A DNA stretch of 64,000 bases from Ostreococcus mediterraneus (Eukaryota > Chlorophyta > Mamiellophyceae > Mamiellales > Bathycoccaceae), in assembly GCA_012295225.1 (NCBI GenBank), contig WMKK01000019.1, forward strand, positions 124,001-188,000. The letters are read 5' to 3'. Below the pieces are notes generated by a model. It ran no database searches. It was not told where the DNA came from and saw only the letters and a program-made list of their open reading frames with translations. Made by a program: the position numbers and the translations under genes. Within the stretch, counting starts at the first letter, position 1. Each line of letters opens with the position of its first letter. Positions 39,395 to 48,322 of the stretch are shown piece by piece.

Positions 39395-41561
39395 ATGTAC
39401 GCATCACACGATGGCACGCCGCCTTCGAACGATGTATGGGCGCGCTACCGCACCGATGGCGTGCTCGGCGCAAACTTGTTGAACCAAAAAGAATCCAAAA
39501 CAATCAGCGAACGCGCAGCGTACGCCGAGCAAGAGGTACGTCGCAGCGCACCGATGACGCGCGCGCGATGATTTGTGTGTACTGCATGTGTGTGCGCGCT
39601 CGGGACGATGTGGTGTGCGCGGTGTGCGCGGTGCGACGCGTGCGGACGGTGCGGGCGCTGGATTTGCGTTCTTGGAAAGTTCCCCTGGGCTTGGTTTTGA
39701 GCTCTGCGCATCGACGACGGCTCGCGTCGAGCGCGCACGGTTTCGCGACTGTCAAAATTTATATTGAAATTTATACTGACAATGTTGTTTTCTAACCCGT
39801 CGTTTACGTTTGTCGTCGCAGATGGAACGTGCGCGCGTCGAGTTGAACGAAGCGTTGAATGAACGAGACGCGTTGTTGGCTCGAGAAGAACGAGTGATGG
39901 CCATGGTTGACGCCGCAGATCGAGAGTACCGCAGTGAAAAAGCACGATTCGCAGAAAAAGAGGCGACGATGAGACAAATGATTACAGAGTTGAAAGAGGA
40001 TTTGGAACACGAGCGGCGGGAACACAAGAGCGGGGTTAAGAGCGTGCGCGAACGCGAAAGCGCCGATGCTCGCGAACTTGGAGCTTTGCGACGCAGGAAT
40101 GATGAGTTAGTTGGTGAAGTAGAAAGCTTGAAAAATTCAAATGCCGCGCTTCGCAAGGCACAATTACAAGCAAAGACGGATAGATCCGAATGGCTCGAAG
40201 GTGAAGCGGCGGAAATGGAGAAGCGTTTAAAGGCTTCCGAGGCACAGTGCAAATCGCTTAAAGGAGAGTTACAATTTGAAAAGTCCAGCGTGACCAAGAT
40301 GGAAAGTCAAGCTTTAGGATTGCATAAGACGATTAAGGACTTGAATGCCGCAGCTGTGGCTAAAGATGGAAAGATTGCGCAATTACAAGCTCGCGTTGAA
40401 GATTTGAATGCAAAGTTAGCCAACGCCTTGAGTGACCTCGCAAAAAGTGGGCCATTGTCGTCACGAGAGAAGGCGGTCGAAAATAAATCTGCCGCCGTAC
40501 AGGCAAAGGAAACCGAAGTTACTGCTCGCGAAAAAGAGCTCAAAGAAAGTTTGACCAAGTTGAAGGCGCGTGAGGCGTCGTGCGCGAGTCGCGAGAAGGC
40601 TCTCGCAAAATCTGAGGCGAGCGTCTCGCGAGCGACTGGTAAGGAAGTTGCTTCGCCTGCACCGACGCCCGGCCCGCGCTATAGCTTTGCTGACATCGCG
40701 CGACGCTACGTGTTCACGCCTGGTATGAATGCAGAATCACCAGCGACCTCATCAAAGTCTCCCGCTCCTGCTCAAACGCCAGTGAGCGAAAAGACGAAGA
40801 ACTTGTTCACTGGCTTGTTCGCTCCGAAGGAATCAGAGTCGAAGGCTGGAGACGTGGCATCTGCGATATCGGCAAAGAAGACAGAAATCGCACTCAAAGC
40901 GTTCGGTGTGTTGCAAAAAGTAGTGGGCAGCAAGGAAGAACAGCCCAAGGCCATTCAGGCGCCGAAACGCTTGGAGCAAACATTTAAAGTGGCATCTCCT
41001 GCGCCGAAGTCTGAAGTTGAGAAAGCTGCTACGCCTGCAAAAGTATCACCGCCAAAATCACAGCCGAAAGCCGAAAAGGTTGCAGCTAAGCGTTCGCGCA
41101 TCGCAACTGATGAGTCCAAAACGGCTGATGAGCCACCGACGAGAAATACGCGAGTCAAGCGTGAGACGGTGAAGGCGAAAGATTCTGAGGAGGTTGTCAA
41201 GGAAGGCCGATCGTCGCGCACGCGCAAACCAACAGCGAAGGCGGCTGAAGCATCCTTACCAGCGACGAAGAAAAAGACTGCTGAAAAGAAAACAACGGAG
41301 GAGGAAACTAAAAAAGAGGAGCCCAAGCGCAAACGCGGGCGCCCGGCCAAGATGAAAGAACCAGAGATGGAGTTTCCATCGACACCAAAACCTACAAAGG
41401 CTGAGCCAGTGGAGGAGGAATCGAATAAAGAGAAGCGTGGTCGTGGTCGACCTGCGAAGAGTCGCACGGCATCGCAGCTCACTGATTTCCTCCAGCCAGG
41501 CAAGGTGGAAGCATCTGTGCGCACGACCCGCGGCTCTCGTCGGAGCACTCGTAATAGCTGA
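39395..41561 (+). CDS. Coiled-coil protein with two AT-hooks
   Basis: Two exons, 39395-39535 and 39822-41561, joined in frame (donor GAG|GTACGT, acceptor TCGCAG), 626 aa. Residues about 48-260 form a long coiled coil (MERARVELNEALNERDALLAREE and on). After a Ser/Pro/Lys-rich stretch the C-terminus carries two AT-hook cores, KRKRGRPAKMKE and KRGRGRPAKSRT, with clustered basic residues. A nuclear chromatin role (DNA minor-groove binding) is likely; I recognise no family. One short conserved-looking block YSFADIARRYVFTPG lies between coil and tail. The 286-base intron is GC-rich. Start is the ATG at 39395, with upstream frame only Arg-rich. Confidence 0.75.
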
Positions 41562-41650
41562 GAATAATTCCTCTACGTTTGACTTGATGATATGACAACA
41601 ACAACAACAAATTCTAAGCGCACGATCACATAGTTCTCCTCCTCGTCCCT

Positions 41651-43522
41651 TTATTCATCATCAAAGGTATTTTTCTTTTTCGCCGGGAACTTTGAAGGCC
41701 ACGAGCCTTGAGGTTGAGATTTTGTGGCCGAACGCGCCGGTTTCACGCCCAACGCTGCGTACAAGGCATCGGCTAACGTGTTGCACCGAACGAGTTCGAT
41801 ACCGGACTTTCTACCCATATCTGCTGTGCTTCCTGCTTCAGGGAGTAGCACGCGCTTAAATCCCATCGTTGCCGCTTCCGCGATGCGTCGCTCGGCTTGC
41901 ATGACTGGGCGCAGTTCACCGCCGAGGCCAACTTCACCAAAGAAACACATGTCTGGAGGCAAAGGCTTCTCAACGAAACTGCTTGCGATGGCGAGCGCAA
42001 CCGCGACATCTGTTGATGGATCTTCAAGCTTCATACCCCCGACAATATTGATAAAAATGTCATGCTTGTGCACGCGACGCCCGAGCACGAATTTAGCCAA
42101 CACGGCGAGTAATAATTGCATTCGTTCGAATCGTAAGCCAACAGCAGTCCGAATAGGCGGAGCCATCATTGACGAGCCTCCTCCTTCTCCAGAATCCCCG
42201 CGCTCGGCGGTCAACGCCTGAATTTCAAGCATAAATGGACGAGAGCCTTGCACCGTCACCGTCGGTGCCGCCGAAACGTCTGGGCTCAGAATTCGTTCGC
42301 CTAGAAATAACGCCGAAGGCGACGCCACGGGTTTCATTCCTTCGTCACTCATCTGAAATACACCAACTTCATCCGTAGAGCCATAGCGATTTTTATGCCC
42401 ACGTAAAATACGTACCGCGCGGTCGGCGTCGCCTTCCAAATACAGCACCACGTCGACAATGTGTTCCAACACGCGCGGACCAGCGATATCGCCGCTCTTC
42501 GTCACATGACCGACGATGAAAACCGGCATCCCGCTCGTTTTCGCCGCATGTAACAACGCGGTTGCGCACTCGCGCACCTGCGACACGCTCCCTGGACTTC
42601 CAGTCGCATCTTCTAAAAACACGGTTTGAATGGAGTCCACGACGAGCGCCGACGGTTTTAACTTTTGCACCGCTTCGAGTATATTCTCCAATCGCGTGGC
42701 GCTGTATAAATACACCCCGTTTGGGTCCACCTTCATGCGTTCTGCGCGTCCAGCGACTTGTTCCACGGATTCTTCTCCACTGGCGTATAAAACACCGCCC
42801 CCCTTGAGCTCACCATCCGCGCCGCTGTCGCGAGCGCCCATCAATCCTGCGACTTGCAACAATATCGTCGATTTCCCCACTCCAGGGTCACCACCGACTA
42901 AAATAAGCCCACCAGGCACGACACCACCACCTAGCACGCGCTCTATTTCCTTCCCGAGCTCCCCAGCCAAGGACATTCTCGGCATTGTCGGCCCTGAGCT
43001 CAAATCTTTCGGCTTCAACACGTCCCGCAACGCGCGAGGCGCGCTTGTTTCCGATACCCATCCCCCAACGCGCGTCGTTCGACCCCCACCACGACCAATA
43101 CCTCCATTCACGATATCATTTTCTGCTATTCTTGCCACCGCACGGGCGCCCGCACCACCACCCGCGTTCGCTTTCGCCCCAGACGCCGGTTCGCTCGCCA
43201 CTCGCACCACCTTGAGCGAGTCCCACGCCTTACAACTCGGACACTGCCCGTACCACTGTTTCGTGTCCTCGCCGCATTCCTCGCACACATACACTTGCTT
43301 GGACTTGCCACTCGCGCCCTTGGCGCTCGATGACGCAAACGTTCGCACAGATGCGCGACGGGCGGCGTCGTGCGTTGGGTGATGGATTGCGCCAATTCCA
43401 TGCAGCTTCATCGCGCGGGCGACGCGGCTCACACCGCGCGCGGTCGCGTTCGAGCGCGGGGCGTTGGTGACGATGGATGATATGTTTGCAATCATTTCAC
43501 GCGATATGCGCGTTCGGCGCAT
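41651..43522 (-). CDS. radA: RadA/Sms recombination ATPase, organelle-targeted
   Basis: A 623-aa homologue of bacterial RadA, which promotes branch migration in homologous recombination. After an N-terminal targeting extension of about 75 residues comes a C4 zinc motif (YVCEECGEDTKQWYGQCPSCKAW), the Walker A GGDPGVGKSTILLQ, Walker B-like ALVVDSIQTV, the RadA-specific GHKNRYGSTDEVGVF motif and a C-terminal Lon-like domain (DIFINIVGGMKLEDPSTDVAVALAIASS ... FFGEVGLGGELRPV). Plants keep RADA in mitochondria and plastids, where it limits organellar genome instability. The ATG at 43522 is used; an upstream in-frame TTG is adjacent. Confidence 0.94.
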   Translation of the reverse strand: MRRTRISREMIANISSIVTNAPRSNATARGVSRVARAMKLHGIGAIHHPTHDAARRASVRTFASSSAKGASGKSKQVYVCEECGEDTKQWYGQCPSCKAWDSLKVVRVASEPASGAKANAGGGAGARAVARIAENDIVNGGIGRGGGRTTRVGGWVSETSAPRALRDVLKPKDLSSGPTMPRMSLAGELGKEIERVLGGGVVPGGLILVGGDPGVGKSTILLQVAGLMGARDSGADGELKGGGVLYASGEESVEQVAGRAERMKVDPNGVYLYSATRLENILEAVQKLKPSALVVDSIQTVFLEDATGSPGSVSQVRECATALLHAAKTSGMPVFIVGHVTKSGDIAGPRVLEHIVDVVLYLEGDADRAVRILRGHKNRYGSTDEVGVFQMSDEGMKPVASPSALFLGERILSPDVSAAPTVTVQGSRPFMLEIQALTAERGDSGEGGGSSMMAPPIRTAVGLRFERMQLLLAVLAKFVLGRRVHKHDIFINIVGGMKLEDPSTDVAVALAIASSFVEKPLPPDMCFFGEVGLGGELRPVMQAERRIAEAATMGFKRVLLPEAGSTADMGRKSGIELVRCNTLADALYAALGVKPARSATKSQPQGSWPSKFPAKKKNTFDDE

Positions 43523-43675
43523 CAATATCGCGAACGGCTCGCTGTGAGGTTATTAAGATGATGATGATTACAATTCTGACAGTGATCTTTTTCAACCAAC
43601 CAAACCAAACGCGCGTTTTGTTTTGTTTCAAATGCGTGGCATAACCCACGAGGACGATGCGTGCACGCGTGCGCA

Positions 43676-44704
43676 TTAACGCTGCTGCTTTGCGGCAAAA
43701 ATGTTCTTTGAAAGCTGCACGCGCCGTGCGTGATCTTTCGCGCGCAAAGACTTTAAATTGTACAATTCGTATTGCGCTTGGTCGTCGAATGGGTCGAGTT
43801 GCAAGACGCGCGTGAAATCGCGCTTGGCGTCATCGAAATCGCCACGTTGCGCGTATGCGCGTCCGCGACGAAGAAGCAAGCGCAAATCATCAGGGTTTTC
43901 CTCTTCGGCTTCGTTTAAGTACGTGATCGCTTCACCGTAGAGTTTTAATCCCATGCACGCCGAGCCGAGATTCATCAAGCACGCGAGTTTATTCTTCACC
44001 ACTTCGGCGTGATCCATCGGGTTCGTGCCCTTGACGAGTTTCATGATTGACAGCGCACGAACATAGCATTCACGCGCTTTGTCGAATTCCTTAGCGTTGT
44101 AGAAATCATTCCCTTTATATCGAAGCTGGCATTGCTCGTTCAACGCGCTCACCAAATCTTTCGATTCCAACCGCGCCTCGCGCGTCGTCGCCTTGGTAAA
44201 CTCTGCATGCCCTAAATTATTCGGATCACGCAAGTAATTCACCATCGTGCGCTCAATTTCCTCTTCATTCGCTCGTCCTTCATCAATCGCACGCTGCGTA
44301 TCGCGTAACATCTCCAAAACCAACGGATTCCGCGCCCACTTTCCAAAGTCCCCGTGCGCGTCATTCTTAAACGAAGAAATGATATTCTTCAACACTCTCG
44401 TGCGCAAAAACGGTGCAATATTCCGCTGCGCCTCTTCATCCGCCCCGAGCACGGCTTCTCGAAATTGCATCGACTCCACGCGATGCCCCACGCGATCCGT
44501 CTTGCGTAATTCTCTAAACTGATGCTCCGCCATGATTTTGGCGTTTTCCGGCTGCGCGCAAAACGCCTTGAATGACTCCTCGAAACCATCCGTGGACGTG
44601 ACATCGCCGCCGCCATCGTCGCCGCCGCCGCCGCCACCGCGCATGGCGTTTCGTAACGGGGAATCCGCGCCACCACCGCAGTCGTAATCCATGCGCGCAT
44701 CCAT
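43676..44704 (-). CDS. TPR co-chaperone-like protein
   Basis: A 342-aa protein. The N-terminus is Gly/Asp-rich, then a helical region (FKAFCAQPENAKIMAEHQFRELRKTDRVGHRVE). Residues about 195-320 are three tetratricopeptide repeats: ALNEQCQLRYKGNDFYNAKEFDKARECYVRAL, KLACLMNLGSACMGLKLYGEAITYLNEAEE, and RLLLRRGRAYAQRGDFDDAKRDFTRVLQLDP. The R-x-R/K pattern in repeat three resembles carboxylate-clamp TPRs that bind HSP70/HSP90 tails, which suggests a co-chaperone; partner and compartment are not clear. ATG at 44704 opens the frame. Confidence 0.75.
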   Translation of the reverse strand: MDARMDYDCGGGADSPLRNAMRGGGGGGDDGGGDVTSTDGFEESFKAFCAQPENAKIMAEHQFRELRKTDRVGHRVESMQFREAVLGADEEAQRNIAPFLRTRVLKNIISSFKNDAHGDFGKWARNPLVLEMLRDTQRAIDEGRANEEEIERTMVNYLRDPNNLGHAEFTKATTREARLESKDLVSALNEQCQLRYKGNDFYNAKEFDKARECYVRALSIMKLVKGTNPMDHAEVVKNKLACLMNLGSACMGLKLYGEAITYLNEAEEENPDDLRLLLRRGRAYAQRGDFDDAKRDFTRVLQLDPFDDQAQYELYNLKSLRAKDHARRVQLSKNIFAAKQQR

Positions 44705-45097
44705 CTCGCGTCGTCGTCGTCGCGCGCGTCAACCAATACCGTCGAGTCGAGTCGAGTCGAGTCGGTCGCCGCCGCGGGAAAACGCACGGTCGGTCGGACG
44801 ATCGGACATATGGCGAACGGATACCCCAACATACATACATAACACACCATATAGACTATATATATATAGAGAGAGAGGTCCCAAACACCCATCGTGACTG
44901 GGTATCATATGGGCATAATCGTCCTCGAGTACGTACCATGGGACGACGTCATCGCACGGTCCACTCGCCCCGCGATCGATCGATCGATCGATCGCCAGTG
45001 CGTCGCCAGTGCGCGCCTCGCCCGACCGTCGACGACCGCTCGACCGCGCGCGACACAGGACCGAGCCCCCGCGCGCGTTCCATCCGCATCACCGACC
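44705..45097. other. Divergent promoter region with microsatellites
   Basis: No gene. GTCGAGTCGAGTC repeats at about 44741-44762, a TATATATATAGAGAGAGAG run at about 44858-44877 and ATCGATCGATCGATCG at about 44975-44992. Confidence 0.45.
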
Positions 45098-45107
45098 ATG
45101 TTCGCCG

Positions 45108-45138
<31 letters not shown>

Positions 45139-45757
45139 TTGCGCGACGACGACCGAGGCGCATCCTCGTCAGCCACGAGGGCTTCGCGTCGCCGCATCCG
45201 GCGTGAACGACGCCGCGAAAACGACCGGCGGGGCGATCGCGCGTCGGCAGGCGTTGAAACACGCGTTGAACGCGGCGTTCGTCGCGTCCGTGCTCACCGC
45301 GGGCGATCGCGCGTGGGCCATCTTGCCTGGGAACGATGACGAGGATGAAGCTTTTTTGCAAAAGGCGAAGGAGAATCGCGCGAATCGTATTCAAAGCGAA
45401 GTGAGCAAGGAAAAGGCGTATGTTAACGATACGGGGTTGAAACAAGATGAGAATACGGCAAAGATTCAATTGGCGGTGTATAAGCTTTCGAAGAGCGGTG
45501 GGATGATTGAGAGCGGTGCGCTCGCGGATGCCGCCGGGGAGCTGAGCGGGAGCTGGGTGAGCGACACGCAAGCGGGCGCGGATGCGTTGGGCGCGGCGTC
45601 CGAGGCGAAGAGTTTTGCATCTGCGGTGAGCGCGTTACAAGGGAAATGCGCGAATGGGGACGATGCTGGGGCAAAGTCGGCGTATGGTGGTGCTGCCAAG
45701 GCGTTGCGCGCGTTGGCGTCGGCGGCGGGTGTCGAGAGCAAGTTGCGTTTGTTGTAA
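45098..45757 (+). CDS. Thylakoid lumen protein, MPH2/16.5-kDa-like
   Basis: A 219-aa protein with a bipartite plastid signal: a Thr-run transit peptide, then a twin-arginine lumenal signal (RRQALKHALNAAFVASVLTAGDRAWAI) with an A-x-A-type cleavage site. The mature part reads GNDDEDEAFLQKAKENRANRIQSEVSKEK and then AVYKLSKSGGMIESGALADAAGELSGSW, which resembles the Arabidopsis thylakoid lumen 16.5 kDa protein MPH2 that protects photosystem II in high light. Tat import fits (RR visible). Identity beyond a lumenal helical-repeat protein is inferred. ATG at 45098; the frame runs further upstream without conserved sequence. Confidence 0.66.
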
Positions 45758-45935
45758 GCGGCGCGAGGATGATGTTTGGAGATGCATCTCGAGATGTGCG
45801 CGCGTGCGTGCGGCGATGGGTTGGTCATATTATTCCTGCTACTAACTCTTTGTAATACAACATTTTGAATTGCTTCAACTTTAATCGCGCGAGCGCGTGC
45901 GCGTGACGTCGTCGTCGTCGTTTTGATTTTATCGT

Positions 45936-46763
45936 TTAAAACAACGTGCTTTCATCGGCAAAGTATTCCTTAGCCTCCTTAGCCTTGGTTTGCTTCACTA
46001 AAGACGCGTATTTGCCCATCAAAGGTTTGATGATTTGCCACACGGGCGTGAACACCCACGGAGGTTCAATCAACAACACTTGCGAAATGCGCTTTGGGAA
46101 ATAATCAAAGATGCACTTGATGAAAAACTTGACAAAATCAATATCTGCATTCTTCATGGAGAACCCACGCAAGTCAAAGACGCACATTATAGTCTCGCTC
46201 GCGCCATCACCTTCGGCGCGCAAGGCCTCCAAGGCTTCATCGACGAGCTTGACGCACAACTTGCACGTTCTCGCCAACTCGCGCGTTTCGACGTCGTGCT
46301 TGGTCAACGTGACGTACACCACCGGTCGACCGAGCACGTCACGTTCAGCGAGCAACACCGCCTTACCCGTCGCAGCTTCTTCGGCGACATCCGGTGCGCT
46401 CGCGAGCGCATCGTACCCGTCGTCCATGCGCCACTGTAAATATTTCTTTGTCTTTTCCGTCGCCTTATCCGCGTCGAGCTTACGATCGCGTAAAAACCAT
46501 TCCAATAACCAGTCCGGAGCATCATTGAACGCGTCTGGATCGTTTGCACGCATCGTTGCTACACCCGCGGCGACTTCGGCCTTCGCGAACGCGTCCAACG
46601 TCAGGCCAGAGGCGCGGATTTTCTCTACGCGTTCGGCGCTCGCCGAAGCGACGACAGAGACGCCTCGCGAAGCCGCTCGAACGGCTCGCGTACAGCGACG
46701 CGCGCCTCCGTTCGGCGCGCATAACACCGTGGACGGTGCCAACACAGCGCGTTGTGACATCAT
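45936..46763 (-). CDS. CRAL-TRIO (Sec14-like) lipid-transfer protein, plastid
   Basis: A 275-aa protein with a 45-residue Ser/Ala/Arg-rich transit-peptide-like start. A CRAL-TRIO N-terminal helix region (DWLLEWFLRDRKLDADKATEKTKKYLQWR) leads to the lipid-binding domain: RPVVYVTLTKHDVETRE, TIMCVFDLRGFSMKNADIDFVKFFIKCIFDYFPKRISQVLLIEPPWVF. The latter motif (PxxL/I-N-x-P-F/W-x-F) is the floor of the lipid pocket. Such proteins move phosphoinositides or other lipids between membranes; a plastid site is inferred from the leader. Confidence 0.85.
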   Translation of the reverse strand: MMSQRAVLAPSTVLCAPNGGARRCTRAVRAASRGVSVVASASAERVEKIRASGLTLDAFAKAEVAAGVATMRANDPDAFNDAPDWLLEWFLRDRKLDADKATEKTKKYLQWRMDDGYDALASAPDVAEEAATGKAVLLAERDVLGRPVVYVTLTKHDVETRELARTCKLCVKLVDEALEALRAEGDGASETIMCVFDLRGFSMKNADIDFVKFFIKCIFDYFPKRISQVLLIEPPWVFTPVWQIIKPLMGKYASLVKQTKAKEAKEYFADESTLF

Positions 46764-46864
46764 GACCGACCCGAGCGTGGACCCGAGAGTGACGTCGAGC
46801 GTCGAGAGTCGAGAAGTGAGGCGGAACGCGCGCGAGTCAGCCGGGACGACTGCTCAAATTCCTA

Positions 46865-47831
46865 CTAAACTTCATCGTCTTCACCGCCGTGACGGCGCGT
46901 GTCATTGGCATTGTCATTATTTGCCGTTTTGCCTCGTTCGCCGCGGTCATCGCCATCACCACCACCACCACCGTCGTCGTCATCGCGAACGTCGCCGCTC
47001 GAGCGAAACGTCACCGTTTTGCCTCGTCGGCGCTTGGCGTCGTCGTCCTCATCCAACCCTCGAACGATGTCCTCTAATTGCTCCGGCGCTAAATCACCGT
47101 AATAGACTTGACGTATGACGTGTGCGAGGCGGTTATAATCCCCAATCCGTTCGTCTCGTTCGATTCGTAACGCTTCTAATCGTCGATTTGCGTCGCATTC
47201 GGCGTTTCGCGCGCGTTCGCGAATGGAATACGCGTCGTCGCGTTCGCACACCACGAGCTCATACGCCGATTTTAGCGCGTCTCTCTCATCTTGCAGCGCA
47301 TCAGCATCATTTTCATGTCGTTCGATTTCTTCCATGCGGTCGTCGTAATAGCGCTGGATCATTGAAAGCGTCGTCGCGGCGTCGCGATGTTCGCTCGCCA
47401 TGCGGGACACGGATTGCCGAATGGCGCGTTGAATGAAATCGGCGTCAACGCCGTCATCTTCCGCAGCGTGTTCGAGCGCGCGGCGTAAGTGCGTCTCATA
47501 ACTCGGCGGTTGTTTCGCGTGCTCACGGTGTTTGTTTGCACTCGTGCTGCCGCTCACGCCGCCGCATTTCGTCGAAATCTTTGCCCGAGCGCCGACTCGA
47601 GACGATTTCGCCGTCGTCGCCACGCGCGCCTCCACGAGCGTCACGCGCGTCGTCGTCGTTGCCGCCGCCTCACCCTGTCTCTGCCTCGCACCATCCCGAG
47701 TCATACACGCACGCATCGTCGTCGTCCCGATCGATGATTTCCGCCCACTACCATGTCTACTCGCCGGTACGCGCCGCGCGCCGCCGCGTCGCTCGGGTGA
47801 TGATATTTTAAGCCTCCTCGCGGGCGAAGAC

Positions 47832-47833
<2 letters not shown>
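46865..47833 (-). CDS. Coiled-coil protein of unknown function
   Basis: A 322-aa protein: a basic Ser/Arg/Thr-rich first half, then a helical part (residues about 165-280) with heptad-like stretches (MIQRYYDDRMEEIERHENDADALQDERDALKSAYELV and IRERARNAECDANRRLEALRIERDERIGDYN). An acidic Gly/Asp tail follows. No known domain recognised. Two ATGs compete: 47986 and 47833. A telo-box (AAAACCCTAAAC at 47896) would lie inside the longer reading, which is more like promoter sequence, so 47833 is preferred. Confidence 0.55.
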
Positions 47834-47862
<29 letters not shown>

Positions 47863-47895
47863 GGCGAGCCACGCCGCGCGGTGCGGGACGAGAAT

Positions 47896-47907
47896 AAAAC
47901 CCTAAAC
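47896..47907. promoter_or_regulatory. Telo-box AAAACCCTAAAC
   Basis: Between the divergent coiled-coil and SYF1 genes; a further AAACCCTAC lies at 48198. Motif seen directly, role inferred. Confidence 0.45.
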
Positions 47908-48033
47908 TCGTCGTCGCACGCCGCGCGCGCGCGCCCTCCACGCGCGGCTGCACCGTCTCGCGTCGTCGGCCATCCAGCGCGGACATGTCAAATGTCACAA
48001 ATGTTCAGAGCTCTCTATTGGCGACGCCACGCA

Positions 48034-48066
<33 letters not shown>

Positions 48067-48322
48067 GCCGTAGCGGCGATGACGACGACACGAATGTAAC
48101 GACGCGTTGCGATGCGCGGCAGCCGTGCCGACGACCGACGTCGAGCGCGTCGACAAGTAAAGTCAAAATCCTGTGTCGTTGACCGAAACCTCACGTAAAC
48201 CCTACATGTACATACTGTGTACGTGTTTAGCCTATATATTCACGTATATGTGTTCTCCCTGTCGGCCGCCAACGCATCGACGGCATTCGGTGTGTCGTCG
48301 CCATTCGTCGACGTGCGCCGCG
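47908..48322. other. Divergent promoter region, coiled-coil gene / SYF1
   Basis: No gene. A (GAC) run at 48037-48062 and an AT-rich patch (TAGCCTATATATTCACGTATATG, split around 48228-48250) that may hold the SYF1 TATA-type element. Confidence 0.4.
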